Below, piece by piece: positions 8,627 to 23,471 of a stretch of DNA of 64,000 bases (positions are counted from its first letter, which is position 1; every line of letters starts with the position of its first letter). Source of the DNA: Nakamurella alba (GTDB lineage: Bacteria > Actinomycetota > Actinomycetes > Mycobacteriales > Nakamurellaceae); the NCBI RefSeq assembly GCF_009707545.1, contig NZ_WLYK01000001.1, forward strand, positions 806,001-870,000. Direction: 5' to 3'. Both the position numbers and the translations under genes were made by a program. Under the pieces are notes generated by a model. It was not told the origin of the DNA, searched no databases, and saw only the letters and a program-made list of their open reading frames with translations.

Positions 8627-9814
8627 GTGGCTGCACCGACGCCCGGCACCGACCGGCGGTCACGGCGCCGCGTGCAGCTGATGGACGCCTCCGCGCGGTT
8701 GTTCCAGGAGTTCGGCTACCACAACGTCAGCATGGACGACATCGCGGTCGCGGTCGGGCTGACCGGTCCGGCGCTGTACCGGCACTTCCGCAACAAGCAC
8801 GACATCCTGGCGCAGGCGCTGTTCGCGCAGCTCGACCTGGTCGCCGGGGTGGCGTCGCGCAGCCTGACGGTGGACGGCACCGGCGCCGAACGGCTGGACC
8901 TCTACTTCGCCGACCTGGCCGCGCTGGTGGTCGACGTGGAGGAGGCACTGCTCTGGAAACGGGAGCGGCGGCACCTGGCGGGGGACGAGCAGCAGCAGTT
9001 CCGCCGGCAGCTGCGCAGCGTGCTGGCCGACACGGTGCGGATCATCCGCGGCGCCCGCCCCGATCTCGAGGAACCGGACGCCGTGCTGCTCGGCTGGGTG
9101 GTGCTCTCCGTGTTCTCCAACGCCAGGCACTACCGGGCCCAGCTGGACCCCACCACGCTGTCCCGGGTGCTGATCGCCATGGGCAGGTCCGTGGTGATGA
9201 CCGACCTGAGCACCGCCCACGACGACGCCGGTACCCCGCCGGTCGATCTGGAGCGCCGGCCCGCGGGCCGGCGGGACCGGATCCTGCACGCAGCGGCGCG
9301 GCTCTTCGATTCCTCGGGGTACTACGCGGTCGGCATCGAGGACATCGCCGCGGCCGCCGCCGTCTCGATCGCCAGTGTGTACCAGCACTTCTCGAGCAAG
9401 GCCGAGCTGCTGCAGCTGATGCTCTCCCGCGGCGCCGACGGCATCAACTACGTGACCGCGCACCGGCTGGCCTGGGCGGCCGACGCCCAGGACGCGCTCT
9501 GGACGATCCTGGACACCTATCTCGAGCTGGCGCTGGGCCCGCACCGGCGACTGCTCGGCATCCTCACCGCGGACGTCATCTACCTGCCGACGGAGACGCA
9601 GCAGGCGCTGCAGCGCACCGAGCGCGAGTACCTCGACGAGTGGACGGCCGCGCTGCTCGCGGTTCGGCCGGAACTGCCGGCGACCGAGGCACCAGCCCTG
9701 GTCCGCACCACCCTCGCGCTGATCAACGAGACCACCCAGATCCCGGCCATGCGGGACCGCCCGCACATCCGCAGCGAGCTCCGGTCCATCTCCCTGTCGG
9801 TCCTGCACAGCTGA
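8627..9814 (+). CDS. Tandem TetR regulator (two fused TetR/AcrR units)
   Basis: 395-residue protein that contains two complete TetR-like units in one chain. The first helix-turn-helix lies at about residues 20-65 (VSMDDIAVAVGLTGPALYRHF core) and the second at about 218-262 (GIEDIAAAAAVSIASVYQHF core); each is followed by 120-140 residues of helical ligand-binding-type sequence. GTG 8627 is taken as start because a GGGAGGG sits nine bases upstream; the next ATG would cut into helix 1. TetR proteins normally act as dimers of about 200 residues, so this could be a covalent pseudo-dimer. It is likely to control the divergent catabolic genes. Confidence 0.88.
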   Translation: MAAPTPGTDRRSRRRVQLMDASARLFQEFGYHNVSMDDIAVAVGLTGPALYRHFRNKHDILAQALFAQLDLVAGVASRSLTVDGTGAERLDLYFADLAALVVDVEEALLWKRERRHLAGDEQQQFRRQLRSVLADTVRIIRGARPDLEEPDAVLLGWVVLSVFSNARHYRAQLDPTTLSRVLIAMGRSVVMTDLSTAHDDAGTPPVDLERRPAGRRDRILHAAARLFDSSGYYAVGIEDIAAAAAVSIASVYQHFSSKAELLQLMLSRGADGINYVTAHRLAWAADAQDALWTILDTYLELALGPHRRLLGILTADVIYLPTETQQALQRTEREYLDEWTAALLAVRPELPATEAPALVRTTLALINETTQIPAMRDRPHIRSELRSISLSVLHS

Positions 9815-9849
9815 AAACCATCCCTCACTGTCGTCTGTGATGCGGTGCC

Positions 9850-9879
9850 TTGGTGGCAGAACCAGGATTCACGTAGGCT
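9850..9879 (+). promoter_or_regulatory. Candidate promoter for phosphotransferase gene
   Basis: TTGGTG at 9850-9855 and TAGGCT at 9874-9879 are separated by 18 bases and lie 26 bases before the ATG at 9906, which has its own GAAGAGAGG ribosome site. The boxes resemble actinobacterial housekeeping promoters. Seen by eye only. Confidence 0.35.
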
Positions 9880-9905
9880 GGAGGGCGGAAGAGAGGCGAC
9901 CGACG

Positions 9906-10967
9906 ATGACCGCTACCACCCCGCCGGCCCCGGTGCCGGAGTTCCTCGACGACCTGGCCGGCACGGTGCAGCGGGAGTGGGGAGCGGACGGGCCGGTCCG
10001 GTTGACCGGGGTGGACCGCCGTAGCGAGGGCAACTCGTGGGAGACCTATCTCGCGACCGTGGAGTGGTCGACGGACGGACGGCCGCGGCGGACGCCGATC
10101 GCCGTCAAGCGGCAACCGGTCGCCGGGATCGTCGGCGACTACGACGTCGACCGGGAGGTCGTCCTGCTGGCCGCCGCCGCCCGGTCCGGTTGCCCGGTAC
10201 CCCGGGTGCTGGCGCACCGGGTCGGTGGCACCGGCGGCCGGGGGTTCTTCGTGATGGAGCAGGCGCAGGGCCGGATCCCGCTGCCCGGCGACCTCGGCCG
10301 GGAACTGCCCGACCCAGCCGACCGGGCCCGGCTCGGACGCGACATCGCCGCTGTGATGGCCACTCTGCACGCCGGGCCGGTCGACGACCCGGAGCTCGCA
10401 CGGGTGCTGGGAACCACCCCGGACGAGGCCCGGTCGCCGGTCCGGGAGGTCGGGCACTGGGATGCCGCCTACCGTGCGGTGCCGGCCACCCCGGTCCCGC
10501 TGCTCGACCTGGCCCTGGACTGGCTGCACGCGCGCACCGGTGCGGTGTCCGGCCGGGTGGCGTTGGTGCACAACGATCTCCGCGTCGGCAACATCGTGTT
10601 GACCGACGGCCGGCTGTCCTGCGTGCTGGACTGGGAGACCGCCCACCTGGGCGACCCGGCAGCGGATCTCGCCTGGTTCGGGATGCGGACCTTCCGCGGC
10701 CGGTCGGCGTCCTGGGGCAGGCTGCTGCGGGAGGACGAGTTCCTCGACCACTACGCCGTCGCGGCCGGCTGGCGGCCGAGCACGGAGTCACTGCGCTACT
10801 GGACCGTGCTCGGCCTGGTGAAGACGGCCGTCGGCTGCCTGCAGGCGGTGCGGATGTACTCGGACGGCAGCCGCGGCGACCTGCGCTACGCGAACATGGC
10901 GCACTCGGTGCACTACGGGCTCTACTGGCTGGCGCAGATGCTGCGCGACCGCGAATGGGGAGAATGA
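9906..10967 (+). CDS. Aminoglycoside-phosphotransferase-like (APH/ACAD10-type) kinase
   Basis: 353-residue member of the APH/choline kinase superfamily. The catalytic loop reads LVHNDLRVGNIVL near residue 220, with the metal-binding LDWETAHLGDPAADLAW just after. An ATP-binding N-lobe lysine is probable in IAVKRQ. Proteins of this subgroup are commonly encoded with acyl-CoA dehydrogenases and may phosphorylate hydroxyacyl-CoA intermediates, as the human ACAD10/11 kinase domain does; antibiotic resistance is unlikely. A small unknown gene follows one base after its stop, so the two are probably cotranscribed. Confidence 0.85.
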   Translation: MTATTPPAPVPEFLDDLAGTVQREWGADGPVRLTGVDRRSEGNSWETYLATVEWSTDGRPRRTPIAVKRQPVAGIVGDYDVDREVVLLAAAARSGCPVPRVLAHRVGGTGGRGFFVMEQAQGRIPLPGDLGRELPDPADRARLGRDIAAVMATLHAGPVDDPELARVLGTTPDEARSPVREVGHWDAAYRAVPATPVPLLDLALDWLHARTGAVSGRVALVHNDLRVGNIVLTDGRLSCVLDWETAHLGDPAADLAWFGMRTFRGRSASWGRLLREDEFLDHYAVAAGWRPSTESLRYWTVLGLVKTAVGCLQAVRMYSDGSRGDLRYANMAHSVHYGLYWLAQMLRDREWGE

Positions 10968-10968
10968 G

Positions 10969-11373
10969 ATGGCTGTGCTGCCATTGGATCCGGAACAGTT
11001 GCTGCGCTCGGTGCGGGACGCTCTCGCCGGGCCGGTGCTCGACGCGCTGCCCGGCCGCGGGGCCGACTTCGCCCGCGCCGAGTTGCTGTCGGCGGTCGAG
11101 CTGCTGGACAACATCGCCGGCGGACTGACCTGGTCACCGGACGAGAAAGCCGCCGAGGAAGCCGATCTCGCAGACCTCGAGACCACCCTCGGCCTGCCCC
11201 CGACCGAAGGTGACCGCGCCGGAAGGCTACGCACGGTCGGTGACCGCATCCGTGGCACCTACACGGCCGACCAGGACCCGCAGGACACCATCGCGGCCGT
11301 GCTCGCCTGGACCGATGCCGAACTGCGACGGGGCATGTCGACAGCGACCCGCGCCTCCACCATCGGCGGCTGA
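10969..11373 (+). CDS. Small hypothetical protein downstream of APH-like kinase
   Basis: 134-residue acidic, helical protein with no signal peptide, membrane segment or motif I recognise. The ATG sits one base after the kinase stop, with GGGAGAA as ribosome site. Similar small proteins often accompany the APH-like kinase in acyl-CoA catabolic clusters, so a shared role is likely. Function unknown. Confidence 0.72.
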   Translation: MAVLPLDPEQLLRSVRDALAGPVLDALPGRGADFARAELLSAVELLDNIAGGLTWSPDEKAAEEADLADLETTLGLPPTEGDRAGRLRTVGDRIRGTYTADQDPQDTIAAVLAWTDAELRRGMSTATRASTIGG

Positions 11374-11413
11374 AGGCGCGGGTCGCAGGTCGTTCACATC
11401 AGGTCGGGTCAGG

Positions 11414-12505
11414 TCAGGCCGGGACCGGGGTGGCGACCAGGCCGGCCTCACGCAGCGCCGGCAGCACCTCGGCGGCGAACAGCCGCAGGCTGGCCTCGAT
11501 CTTGTCGTGCGGCATGCCGCCGTAGGAGAACCCGAAGTTCTGGTTGTAGTCGCCGAACGCCTCGTACCGCTCCTTGATGCGGGCGACGATCTGCTCTGGG
11601 GTGCCGGTGATCTGCGCCGCCCAGTAGCCGTCGCAGGCCGCCTGCTTGCCGGCCGCCTGCAGCGCGTCGGCCATCGCCGCGTAGGACTGGTAGCCCTTGA
11701 TCTCGTCGAAGTGGTTGGCCTTGTCGAAACCGTAGTGCTGCATGGTCTTCAGGAAGTGCCGGGTCACGTACTCCCGCGAGGTGGCCTCCGCCTCGGCCGC
11801 GTCGGCCGAGCAGTAGATGTGGTCGGTCATCACCGGCAGCGGCGGCTCGGTGCCCTGCAGTTCGCGGTACTTCGCGCGCCACTCCTCGATGTCCGCCAGG
11901 TGCACCTCGACCGGTCCTTGGGCGAAAGAGGCGATGGTGGTACCGTTCTCGGCGGCGGCCAGCCGGGAGTCAGCGGACATCGCGATGTTCACCACGTCGC
12001 CGGTCATGTCGTGCATCGGGCGGGGCCGCAGCGGCGCCTCCGGCTGCGGGTAGAACGGCCCGCTGCCGCGGACGGTGCCGGAGCGCAGTCCGTCCAGCAC
12101 CATCGTCAGCGACTCGTCGGAGCGCTGGCGGGAGGTGTTCATGTCGATGCCGAAGGTGTCGTACTCCTCCTTCGACAGGCCGCGGCCGATGCCGAGCTGG
12201 GCGCGGCCGCCGGACAGGATGTCCAGCAGGCTGATCTTCTCGGCCACCCGCAGCGGGTCGTTCCACGGCAGGATGACCCCGCCGGTGGTGAGCGTGGCGT
12301 TCTTCGTCCGGCCGGCGAGGTAGGCCAGGATCATCAGGTTGTCCGGGCTCATCGAGTACTCGCTGTCGAAATGGTGCTCCACGCACCAGATCCCGTCGAA
12401 GCCGAGCTCGTCGGCGAGCTCCGCCAGGTGCAGCTCCTTGGCGTAGAAGTCGTGGTCGTCCAGGTTCGCCGGGTTGGCCATGAACATCTGGTAGGTGATC
12501 CGCAT
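11414..12505 (-). CDS. Luciferase-like (LLM) flavin-dependent monooxygenase
   Basis: 363-residue TIM-barrel protein of the bacterial luciferase superfamily, which uses reduced FMN or F420 with or without oxygen. Typical features are MRITYQMFM at the N-terminus, GFDGIWCVEHHF near residue 40, a GGVILPWNDPLRVAEK strand, and RAQLGIGRGLSKEEYDTFG. The EHHF and GRG motifs match the alkanal monooxygenase branch more than F420 enzymes. GAGAGGA precedes the ATG. A reduced-flavin supplier (the reductase at 4441-4947) is in the same neighbourhood. It may hydroxylate or Baeyer-Villiger oxidise the pathway substrate. Confidence 0.9.
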   Translation of the reverse strand: MRITYQMFMANPANLDDHDFYAKELHLAELADELGFDGIWCVEHHFDSEYSMSPDNLMILAYLAGRTKNATLTTGGVILPWNDPLRVAEKISLLDILSGGRAQLGIGRGLSKEEYDTFGIDMNTSRQRSDESLTMVLDGLRSGTVRGSGPFYPQPEAPLRPRPMHDMTGDVVNIAMSADSRLAAAENGTTIASFAQGPVEVHLADIEEWRAKYRELQGTEPPLPVMTDHIYCSADAAEAEATSREYVTRHFLKTMQHYGFDKANHFDEIKGYQSYAAMADALQAAGKQAACDGYWAAQITGTPEQIVARIKERYEAFGDYNQNFGFSYGGMPHDKIEASLRLFAAEVLPALREAGLVATPVPA

Positions 12506-12549
12506 GATGCAGGTCCTCTCGGGGTGCGGCTGTTCTCGGGATGCGGGTG

Positions 12550-13440
12550 TCAGAGGTACTTGTGGGCGAAGCCGGCCAGCTGCTCGACCGCGGCCTGCCC
12601 TTCCGGCAGGAAGGAGGCGAAGAGCGGCCAGACGTGGCACATGTCGTCGTAGACGGTCAGATCGGCGGTGCCGCCGGCCGTGGTGATGCCGTCCACCAGG
12701 GAACGGGCGTCGTCCAGCAGCACCTCGGTGGAGCCGACCACCACGTGCACCGGCGGCAGGCCGCCGAGTGCGCCGAACAGCGGGGAGGCCACCGGGTCCC
12801 GGGGATCGTCGCCCTGCAGGTAGGCGGCACGGAGGTTGCCGATGGAGCCGCGGGACACCGCGACGTCGAACGCCGCGTTGCTGTCGATGGTCCCGCTCTC
12901 GGCGGTGAAGTCGACCAGCGGCGAGATCGCCATCGCGGCGGCCGGGACCGGCTCCCCGCCGGCGACCAGCATCGCGAGCGCGGCGAAGGTCAGGCCACCG
13001 CCGCCGGAGTCGCCGCCGACCACGGTCGCACCCGGTCCGTAGGTCGCCACCGCCCAGCGCAGCACCGCCGCGCCGTCGAGAGCGGCGGCCGGGAACTTGT
13101 TCTCCGGTGCCAGCCGGTAGTCCGGCAGGATCACCGGGAAGCCCAGTGCGGCGGAGAACGCCGCGGCCAGGCCGGTGAAACCACGGGCGCTGCCGAGCAC
13201 GTACCCGCCGCCGTGGAACCAGACCAGCACCTTGCCGGAGACGGCACCCGCGGCCCGCACCTCGAGCGCCGGCACGCCGCCGGCGTCGATCCCGGTGACC
13301 GTGGTGCCCTCCGGCAGCGGGAACTGCAGCAGCATCGCGTCGTACTGCTCCCGCAGGATCTCGACGGTCGCGTTCTCGGCGTCCGGGAACCCGTTCCGGT
13401 ACACGTCCTCGGCGCGGTCGAGAGCGTCGCTTCTGGCCAT
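12550..13440 (-). CDS. Alpha/beta hydrolase, HSL (hormone-sensitive lipase) family
   Basis: 296-residue esterase with the HSL oxyanion motif HGGG in VWFHGGGYV near residue 76 and the nucleophile motif GDSGGGG near residue 145. A probable catalytic aspartate is in EVLLDDARS and the histidine in DMCHVWP near residue 266. GGAGG lies five bases before the ATG at 13440. It probably hydrolyses an ester or lactone produced by the adjacent luciferase-like oxygenase; the two genes run in the same direction 44 bases apart. A perfect palindrome lies upstream. Confidence 0.92.
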   Translation of the reverse strand: MARSDALDRAEDVYRNGFPDAENATVEILREQYDAMLLQFPLPEGTTVTGIDAGGVPALEVRAAGAVSGKVLVWFHGGGYVLGSARGFTGLAAAFSAALGFPVILPDYRLAPENKFPAAALDGAAVLRWAVATYGPGATVVGGDSGGGGLTFAALAMLVAGGEPVPAAAMAISPLVDFTAESGTIDSNAAFDVAVSRGSIGNLRAAYLQGDDPRDPVASPLFGALGGLPPVHVVVGSTEVLLDDARSLVDGITTAGGTADLTVYDDMCHVWPLFASFLPEGQAAVEQLAGFAHKYL

Positions 13441-13492
13441 CTGACCTCCATGTCACATCGGCCCATCTCAGGTGTATGTGGCGACGGTAACA

Positions 13493-17056
<3,564 letters not shown>

Positions 17057-17102
17057 CCGGACCCGGCCACCTGTGCGTCATCGGCCGGAAACGCCCGATG
17101 AT

Positions 17103-17108
17103 CACAAT
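17103..17108 (+). promoter_or_regulatory. -10 box for leaderless glycosidase transcript
   Basis: CACAAT at 17103-17108 lies exactly six bases before GTG 17115, the same geometry as at ligA and at 30050. No ribosome site precedes the GTG, which supports leaderless expression. Confidence 0.45.
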
Positions 17109-17114
17109 GGCGCG

Positions 17115-19838
<2,724 letters not shown>

Positions 19839-19904
19839 ACCGCTCTGCTCGAACTGCCCCGCACTGCCGCCATCGCAGTAGATCTGGGAGGGACTCCATA
19901 CTCC

Positions 19905-20501
19905 GTGCCCGGTGGTCTGGATCTCGGCCTGACCGTTTCCGGATACACGCAGTACGGCTGTGGTGGTTCCGAGAGCGGACCCAGTATCAGCTTGTGTCCA
20001 CCTGGAACCGATCTCCAGCGCTCGATGCCCTTCGAGGTGCCATGGGCGATCGGCTGCGTCGCGATCATGGTGTCCGACCACCGCGACTACGGCGGCAACA
20101 GGAATACCGGCGAGGCGGTCCCCGGATCCCTGCAGACCATCCCGGGGGGCGACGGCGAGAACCTCACTGCGATCGTCGATGTCGACCGCAGCATCGCTCT
20201 GGTCCGGCTCGCTCCGGAGCGGTGGTTGACGCTCGCTGTCCCTCTCGAAGGTGGGATCGATGACGTGACGACCCTGTTCCCACTCCTGGCCGCCGTGGAA
20301 CTGCCGGGGGTAGCGCAGGCCCGTCAGAACGGCGGGGTGTCGTCATCGTGGTCCTCGGTCTGCCAGGCGGGTTCCCATTCGCCGGGGTCGGTGATGGCGG
20401 GTGGTGGTCGTCGGGTGGTGCGGCCGAGGGCGCTGACCAAGGTGGCCGAACGGTCGTCGCGTTCGGTGATGGTCCAGGCGGTGAAGGTCTTGAGCCGGTG
20501 A
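19905..20501 (+). CDS. Orphan ORF, possible gene remnant
   Basis: The 485 bases between the glycosidase and the HNH gene (19839-20323) hold one open frame, in phase with the glycosidase and open back to its stop. The first usable start is GTG 19905 with GGGAGGG about 13 bases before it. The first 125 residues have reasonable GC3 and contain short hydrophobic strands (IGCVAIMVSDH, LVRLAPERWLTLAVPL), but the last 60 run antisense into the HNH gene, which is unlikely to be real. I do not recognise it. It may be a truncated gene whose end was lost when the HNH gene came to lie here. Confidence 0.25.
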   Translation: MPGGLDLGLTVSGYTQYGCGGSESGPSISLCPPGTDLQRSMPFEVPWAIGCVAIMVSDHRDYGGNRNTGEAVPGSLQTIPGGDGENLTAIVDVDRSIALVRLAPERWLTLAVPLEGGIDDVTTLFPLLAAVELPGVAQARQNGGVSSSWSSVCQAGSHSPGSVMAGGGRRVVRPRALTKVAERSSRSVMVQAVKVLSR

Positions 20502-23365
20502 TGGAACCGGCAGAGCGGCCGCAGGTTGCGCAGAGTCGTCTTGCCGCCGGCGGCGGGATTGTGGTGGTCGAACGGCTCGCCGTGGTCGACGTCGCAGCGT
20601 TCGGCCTTGCGGTTGCAACCCACCCATGAACAGGTCTGCGTCAACAGCATGACCTTGCGGCGCAGACTCCCGGGCGGGACGTACACCCGGTCGGACACCC
20701 CGACGGGCGCGCCGGTCTCCGGGTCGATCACCAGCAGGGTGATCGAGTTCGCAGCTTTCAGGAGTTGGCGGGCGAGGTCGGGTGAGATGCACCCGAACCC
20801 GGACATGTCCCCGGGGTGGTCGGCCAGGCCCGCGAGGGCTTCCAGTGAGATGGTGATGACGCCGTTCCAGGGCAGCGCCGGGTTCAAGGCGCGGTCCTGC
20901 CACACCGGAGCTCTCCACTTCGGTGCGTGTCGTCTCGGCTGGTCGGGGTCGTCGAGCCGGAAGGGATCGAAAGGAGGCGGGTCGTCGGTGTCCGCGTCAT
21001 CACTGGCGGCGGTGCGCTCCTGATTGCTCTTCTGACCGGTGTCGTCAGTGTCGCCGTCGCGCTCCGGGTTGCCCGGTGGATCAGCGTTGGGCGGCCCGGA
21101 TTCTGACCATCCGCTACCTCCCTGGGCCACGGGATGTTCAGAATCGGAACGGTTCTCGGGCTCCGGACCCGCCTCGCCATCGCCGCCGGCGAGCTGCGAG
21201 TCCGTGTCATCGGCGGCTTCGCCGTCGACTCCGGCATCAGCGGTGTCGTCGTCCTTGCCGCCGCGCTGAACGTGACTGTCGGCATCCAGGTCGACGGGTT
21301 CATCAGCCGCACCGGTGATGTCGGAGCTGTCGCCCACCGGGTCGTTGTCGGCTGCCTGGTCGGCATCACATTCGGTGTGGGCGCCGACGGGGTCCTCGGC
21401 AGTGTCGGAGGGGTCAGGGTCGTTGCCCGCGCCCATCTTGTCGGAGCTGTCACCCACGGGGTCGTCGTCGGCTGCCCGGTCGGCATCACATTCGGTGTGG
21501 GCGCCGACGGGGTCCTCGGCAGTGTCGGAGGGGTCAGGGTCGTTGCCCGCGCCCATCTTGTCGGAGCTGTCACCCACGGGGTCGTCGTCGGCTACCTGGT
21601 CGGCATCACTTTCGGTGTCGGCGCCGACGGGGTCCTCGGCAATGTCGAAGGGGTCAGGGTCGTTGCCCACGCCCGTCCTATCGGTGCTATCACCCACCGA
21701 GCCGGCGTCAGCTGCCTCGTCAGGGCAGTCATCCGTCCCGGCGCCATCTGCATCGTCGGCAGCTCCGGTGGCGTCAGAGCTTTCACTTACCACCGGGCTA
21801 TCGGTCGAACCCTCGCTGTCACTCTCGGCGTCTGCGGCGTCGGAGGCGTCGGAGGTTGCTGAGTCCTCGGCCGCGGTGGGGTCGACAGAATCGGTCTCCT
21901 CGCCTGCGCCGGTGCACTCGGCCTCGGCGCCGGTGGTTCCGGAGGGATCGCCGTCCACGTGGTGCTCGGTGCTCGCGGCGGACTCGGGGGCCGGGGTTTC
22001 GGTGTCACCATTTGCCTCGGCGACGCGATCGTCCGGCTCGCCGGCCGCAGCCTCGTCGACGTCGTCCTCGGCGGCGAAGTCGTGGGTCTCGCTGTCTGTT
22101 CCCTCGCTGTCTGTTCCCTCGCTGAAGGTCTCGACGTCATCGTCGTGCTCGTCGGGGATGTCGCCACCGGCGGCGACGTGCGCGGCGGCAGCGAGGATCT
22201 CACGCAGATCGATGGTGCCGTGGGTGTGGAGCTGTTCGAAGATCGCGGCGAACGCATCCGCCCGGCACTGCTCCAGCGTCCGGCCGCCGGCGTTGCCCAT
22301 GGTGCGGGCGATCTGGTCCACCAGCTGCTGCACCAGTTGGGCGTTCTCGGCGGTGAGGTCGGCGTAGAACCGGGCCATCGCGCCGTCCAGGTCGTAGCGT
22401 CCGGTGCGGCGGTTGTTGAAGGCCCGCTTCTCCACCTCGGCGGTGTCTTCGGGTTGGAGGTCGGCGATGATGCGCTTGAGCAGGGGCTCCAGCTTCGCCG
22501 GAGCCCGCCCGGGTGCGACCTTCAACGCGCGCCGTTCGAACTCGCACAGCAGCGTCTGATCGCGCAGCTTGTAGGAGTACTTGTGGATCATCGATGCCCT
22601 GGTCTGATCCAAGACACCTTCGCGAAGCAGCGCGAGGGTGTCGGGCAGTTCTTCGATCAGATCGATCGCCCGCTGCACATAGATCGACCCCGACTTGGGC
22701 GAGAGCACCAGGGCAGCAGCGATTTCGCCACCGGCAGTGTCCCGCCGCGCTTTGGCCCTCTCCAGGGTGTCCATCAGATCGAAGTACTCGGCCGTCGAGT
22801 CCGGGTTCGACGCGCGCAGATCGTAGACCCGTTCCGACGCCGAGGGTTCCTGCGCCGCGTTGGCGCTGTCCTCCGCAGGCGCCGAGGATCCCTGTGATCC
22901 GCTGTTGCTGGCCTCCGTCGGCGTGGAGGCCCCTTCAGCTGTGCAGGCGTTGTCTTCTGGTGGCGCTGAGGGTCCTTCGGCGGAGCCGTCGCTGGCTTCC
23001 GTCGGCGCGGAGGGCTCCTCGGCGGAGGGCTCTTCAACCGTCCTGTCGCTGCCCTCCGATGGCGCTGAGGGTTCTTCAGTTGGGTTGTCGCTGTCTTCCG
23101 CCGGCCTCGGCGGTTCATGTCCGGCGCCCCTGTCCTTCGCCGGGTGCTTCAACAGACCCTCGGCAGACGGGATCACCCCGGGTTCCGCGAGGCGCGCCAT
23201 GAACGGTTGCAGCTCGGCCTGGATGTAGGAGATGGCCTGGTATCCGGCAGCCACCAGGTCCACCACCTTGCGGCCTGACAGCTCGGCAGGGCACAGGGTG
23301 GACAGCGCGTGCAGCGCGTCCTCTGCGCGGCGCGCTGCCGGCAGCGTCTCCGGTGTTGCTGTCAT
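20324..23365 (-). CDS. DUF222-HNH endonuclease protein with large acidic insert
   Basis: 1013 residues, about twice the family norm. Order: DUF222 N-terminal piece (1-77), Ser/Glu/Pro-rich repeats (about 78-180), DUF222 body (about 181-399), Asp/Glu/Ser-rich low-complexity insert (about 400-803) holding near-identical 40-residue repeats, then a C-terminal HNH nuclease at about 912-960 with CSWVGC, CDVDH and LCRFHHRLK metal and catalytic residues. The ATG at 23365 is preferred over GTG 23374; GGTGGG is a fair ribosome site. DUF222-HNH (13E12-like) proteins are multi-copy in actinobacteria and suspected of mobility, but no biochemical role is agreed. The acidic linker is the unusual part. Confidence 0.9.
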   Translation of the reverse strand: MTATPETLPAARRAEDALHALSTLCPAELSGRKVVDLVAAGYQAISYIQAELQPFMARLAEPGVIPSAEGLLKHPAKDRGAGHEPPRPAEDSDNPTEEPSAPSEGSDRTVEEPSAEEPSAPTEASDGSAEGPSAPPEDNACTAEGASTPTEASNSGSQGSSAPAEDSANAAQEPSASERVYDLRASNPDSTAEYFDLMDTLERAKARRDTAGGEIAAALVLSPKSGSIYVQRAIDLIEELPDTLALLREGVLDQTRASMIHKYSYKLRDQTLLCEFERRALKVAPGRAPAKLEPLLKRIIADLQPEDTAEVEKRAFNNRRTGRYDLDGAMARFYADLTAENAQLVQQLVDQIARTMGNAGGRTLEQCRADAFAAIFEQLHTHGTIDLREILAAAAHVAAGGDIPDEHDDDVETFSEGTDSEGTDSETHDFAAEDDVDEAAAGEPDDRVAEANGDTETPAPESAASTEHHVDGDPSGTTGAEAECTGAGEETDSVDPTAAEDSATSDASDAADAESDSEGSTDSPVVSESSDATGAADDADGAGTDDCPDEAADAGSVGDSTDRTGVGNDPDPFDIAEDPVGADTESDADQVADDDPVGDSSDKMGAGNDPDPSDTAEDPVGAHTECDADRAADDDPVGDSSDKMGAGNDPDPSDTAEDPVGAHTECDADQAADNDPVGDSSDITGAADEPVDLDADSHVQRGGKDDDTADAGVDGEAADDTDSQLAGGDGEAGPEPENRSDSEHPVAQGGSGWSESGPPNADPPGNPERDGDTDDTGQKSNQERTAASDDADTDDPPPFDPFRLDDPDQPRRHAPKWRAPVWQDRALNPALPWNGVITISLEALAGLADHPGDMSGFGCISPDLARQLLKAANSITLLVIDPETGAPVGVSDRVYVPPGSLRRKVMLLTQTCSWVGCNRKAERCDVDHGEPFDHHNPAAGGKTTLRNLRPLCRFHHRLKTFTAWTITERDDRSATLVSALGRTTRRPPPAITDPGEWEPAWQTEDHDDDTPPF
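21316..21720. repeat. 120-base tandem repeat within the DUF222-HNH gene
   Basis: Units at 21361-21480 and 21481-21600 differ at only two bases; a third at 21601-21720 is diverged, and a partial copy precedes them from about 21316. Each unit encodes 40 residues built on DPVGDSSDKMGAGNDPDPSD. The near identity points to a recent in-frame duplication and to probable length variation between strains. Confidence 0.9.
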
Positions 23366-23442
23366 CAATCCCACCCCTGCGATCCAGTCGATGTGACGTC
23401 GAGAACTGTTGTGTCCACCTCCCCCCGGAGGTCACTCACCTC

Positions 23443-23471
23443 AGAGTAGCAGTCGTACAACCACTTTGGAA
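23443..23471 (-). promoter_or_regulatory. Candidate promoter for DUF222-HNH gene
   Basis: On the minus strand TTCCAA (23471-23466) and TACTCT (23448-23443) are 17 bases apart, about 80 bases before the ATG at 23365. The rest of the 488-base gap up to the ROK gene (23366-23853) shows no ORF that I can support. Confidence 0.4.

Noticed and set aside
9906-10967. Antibiotic resistance aminoglycoside kinase
   Set aside because: The fold is shared but the context and the LVHNDLRVGNI subgroup fit acyl-CoA catabolism-linked kinases.
21316-21720. Possible CRISPR or satellite array
   Set aside because: Repeats are 120 bases, contiguous without spacers and in frame inside a coding gene.
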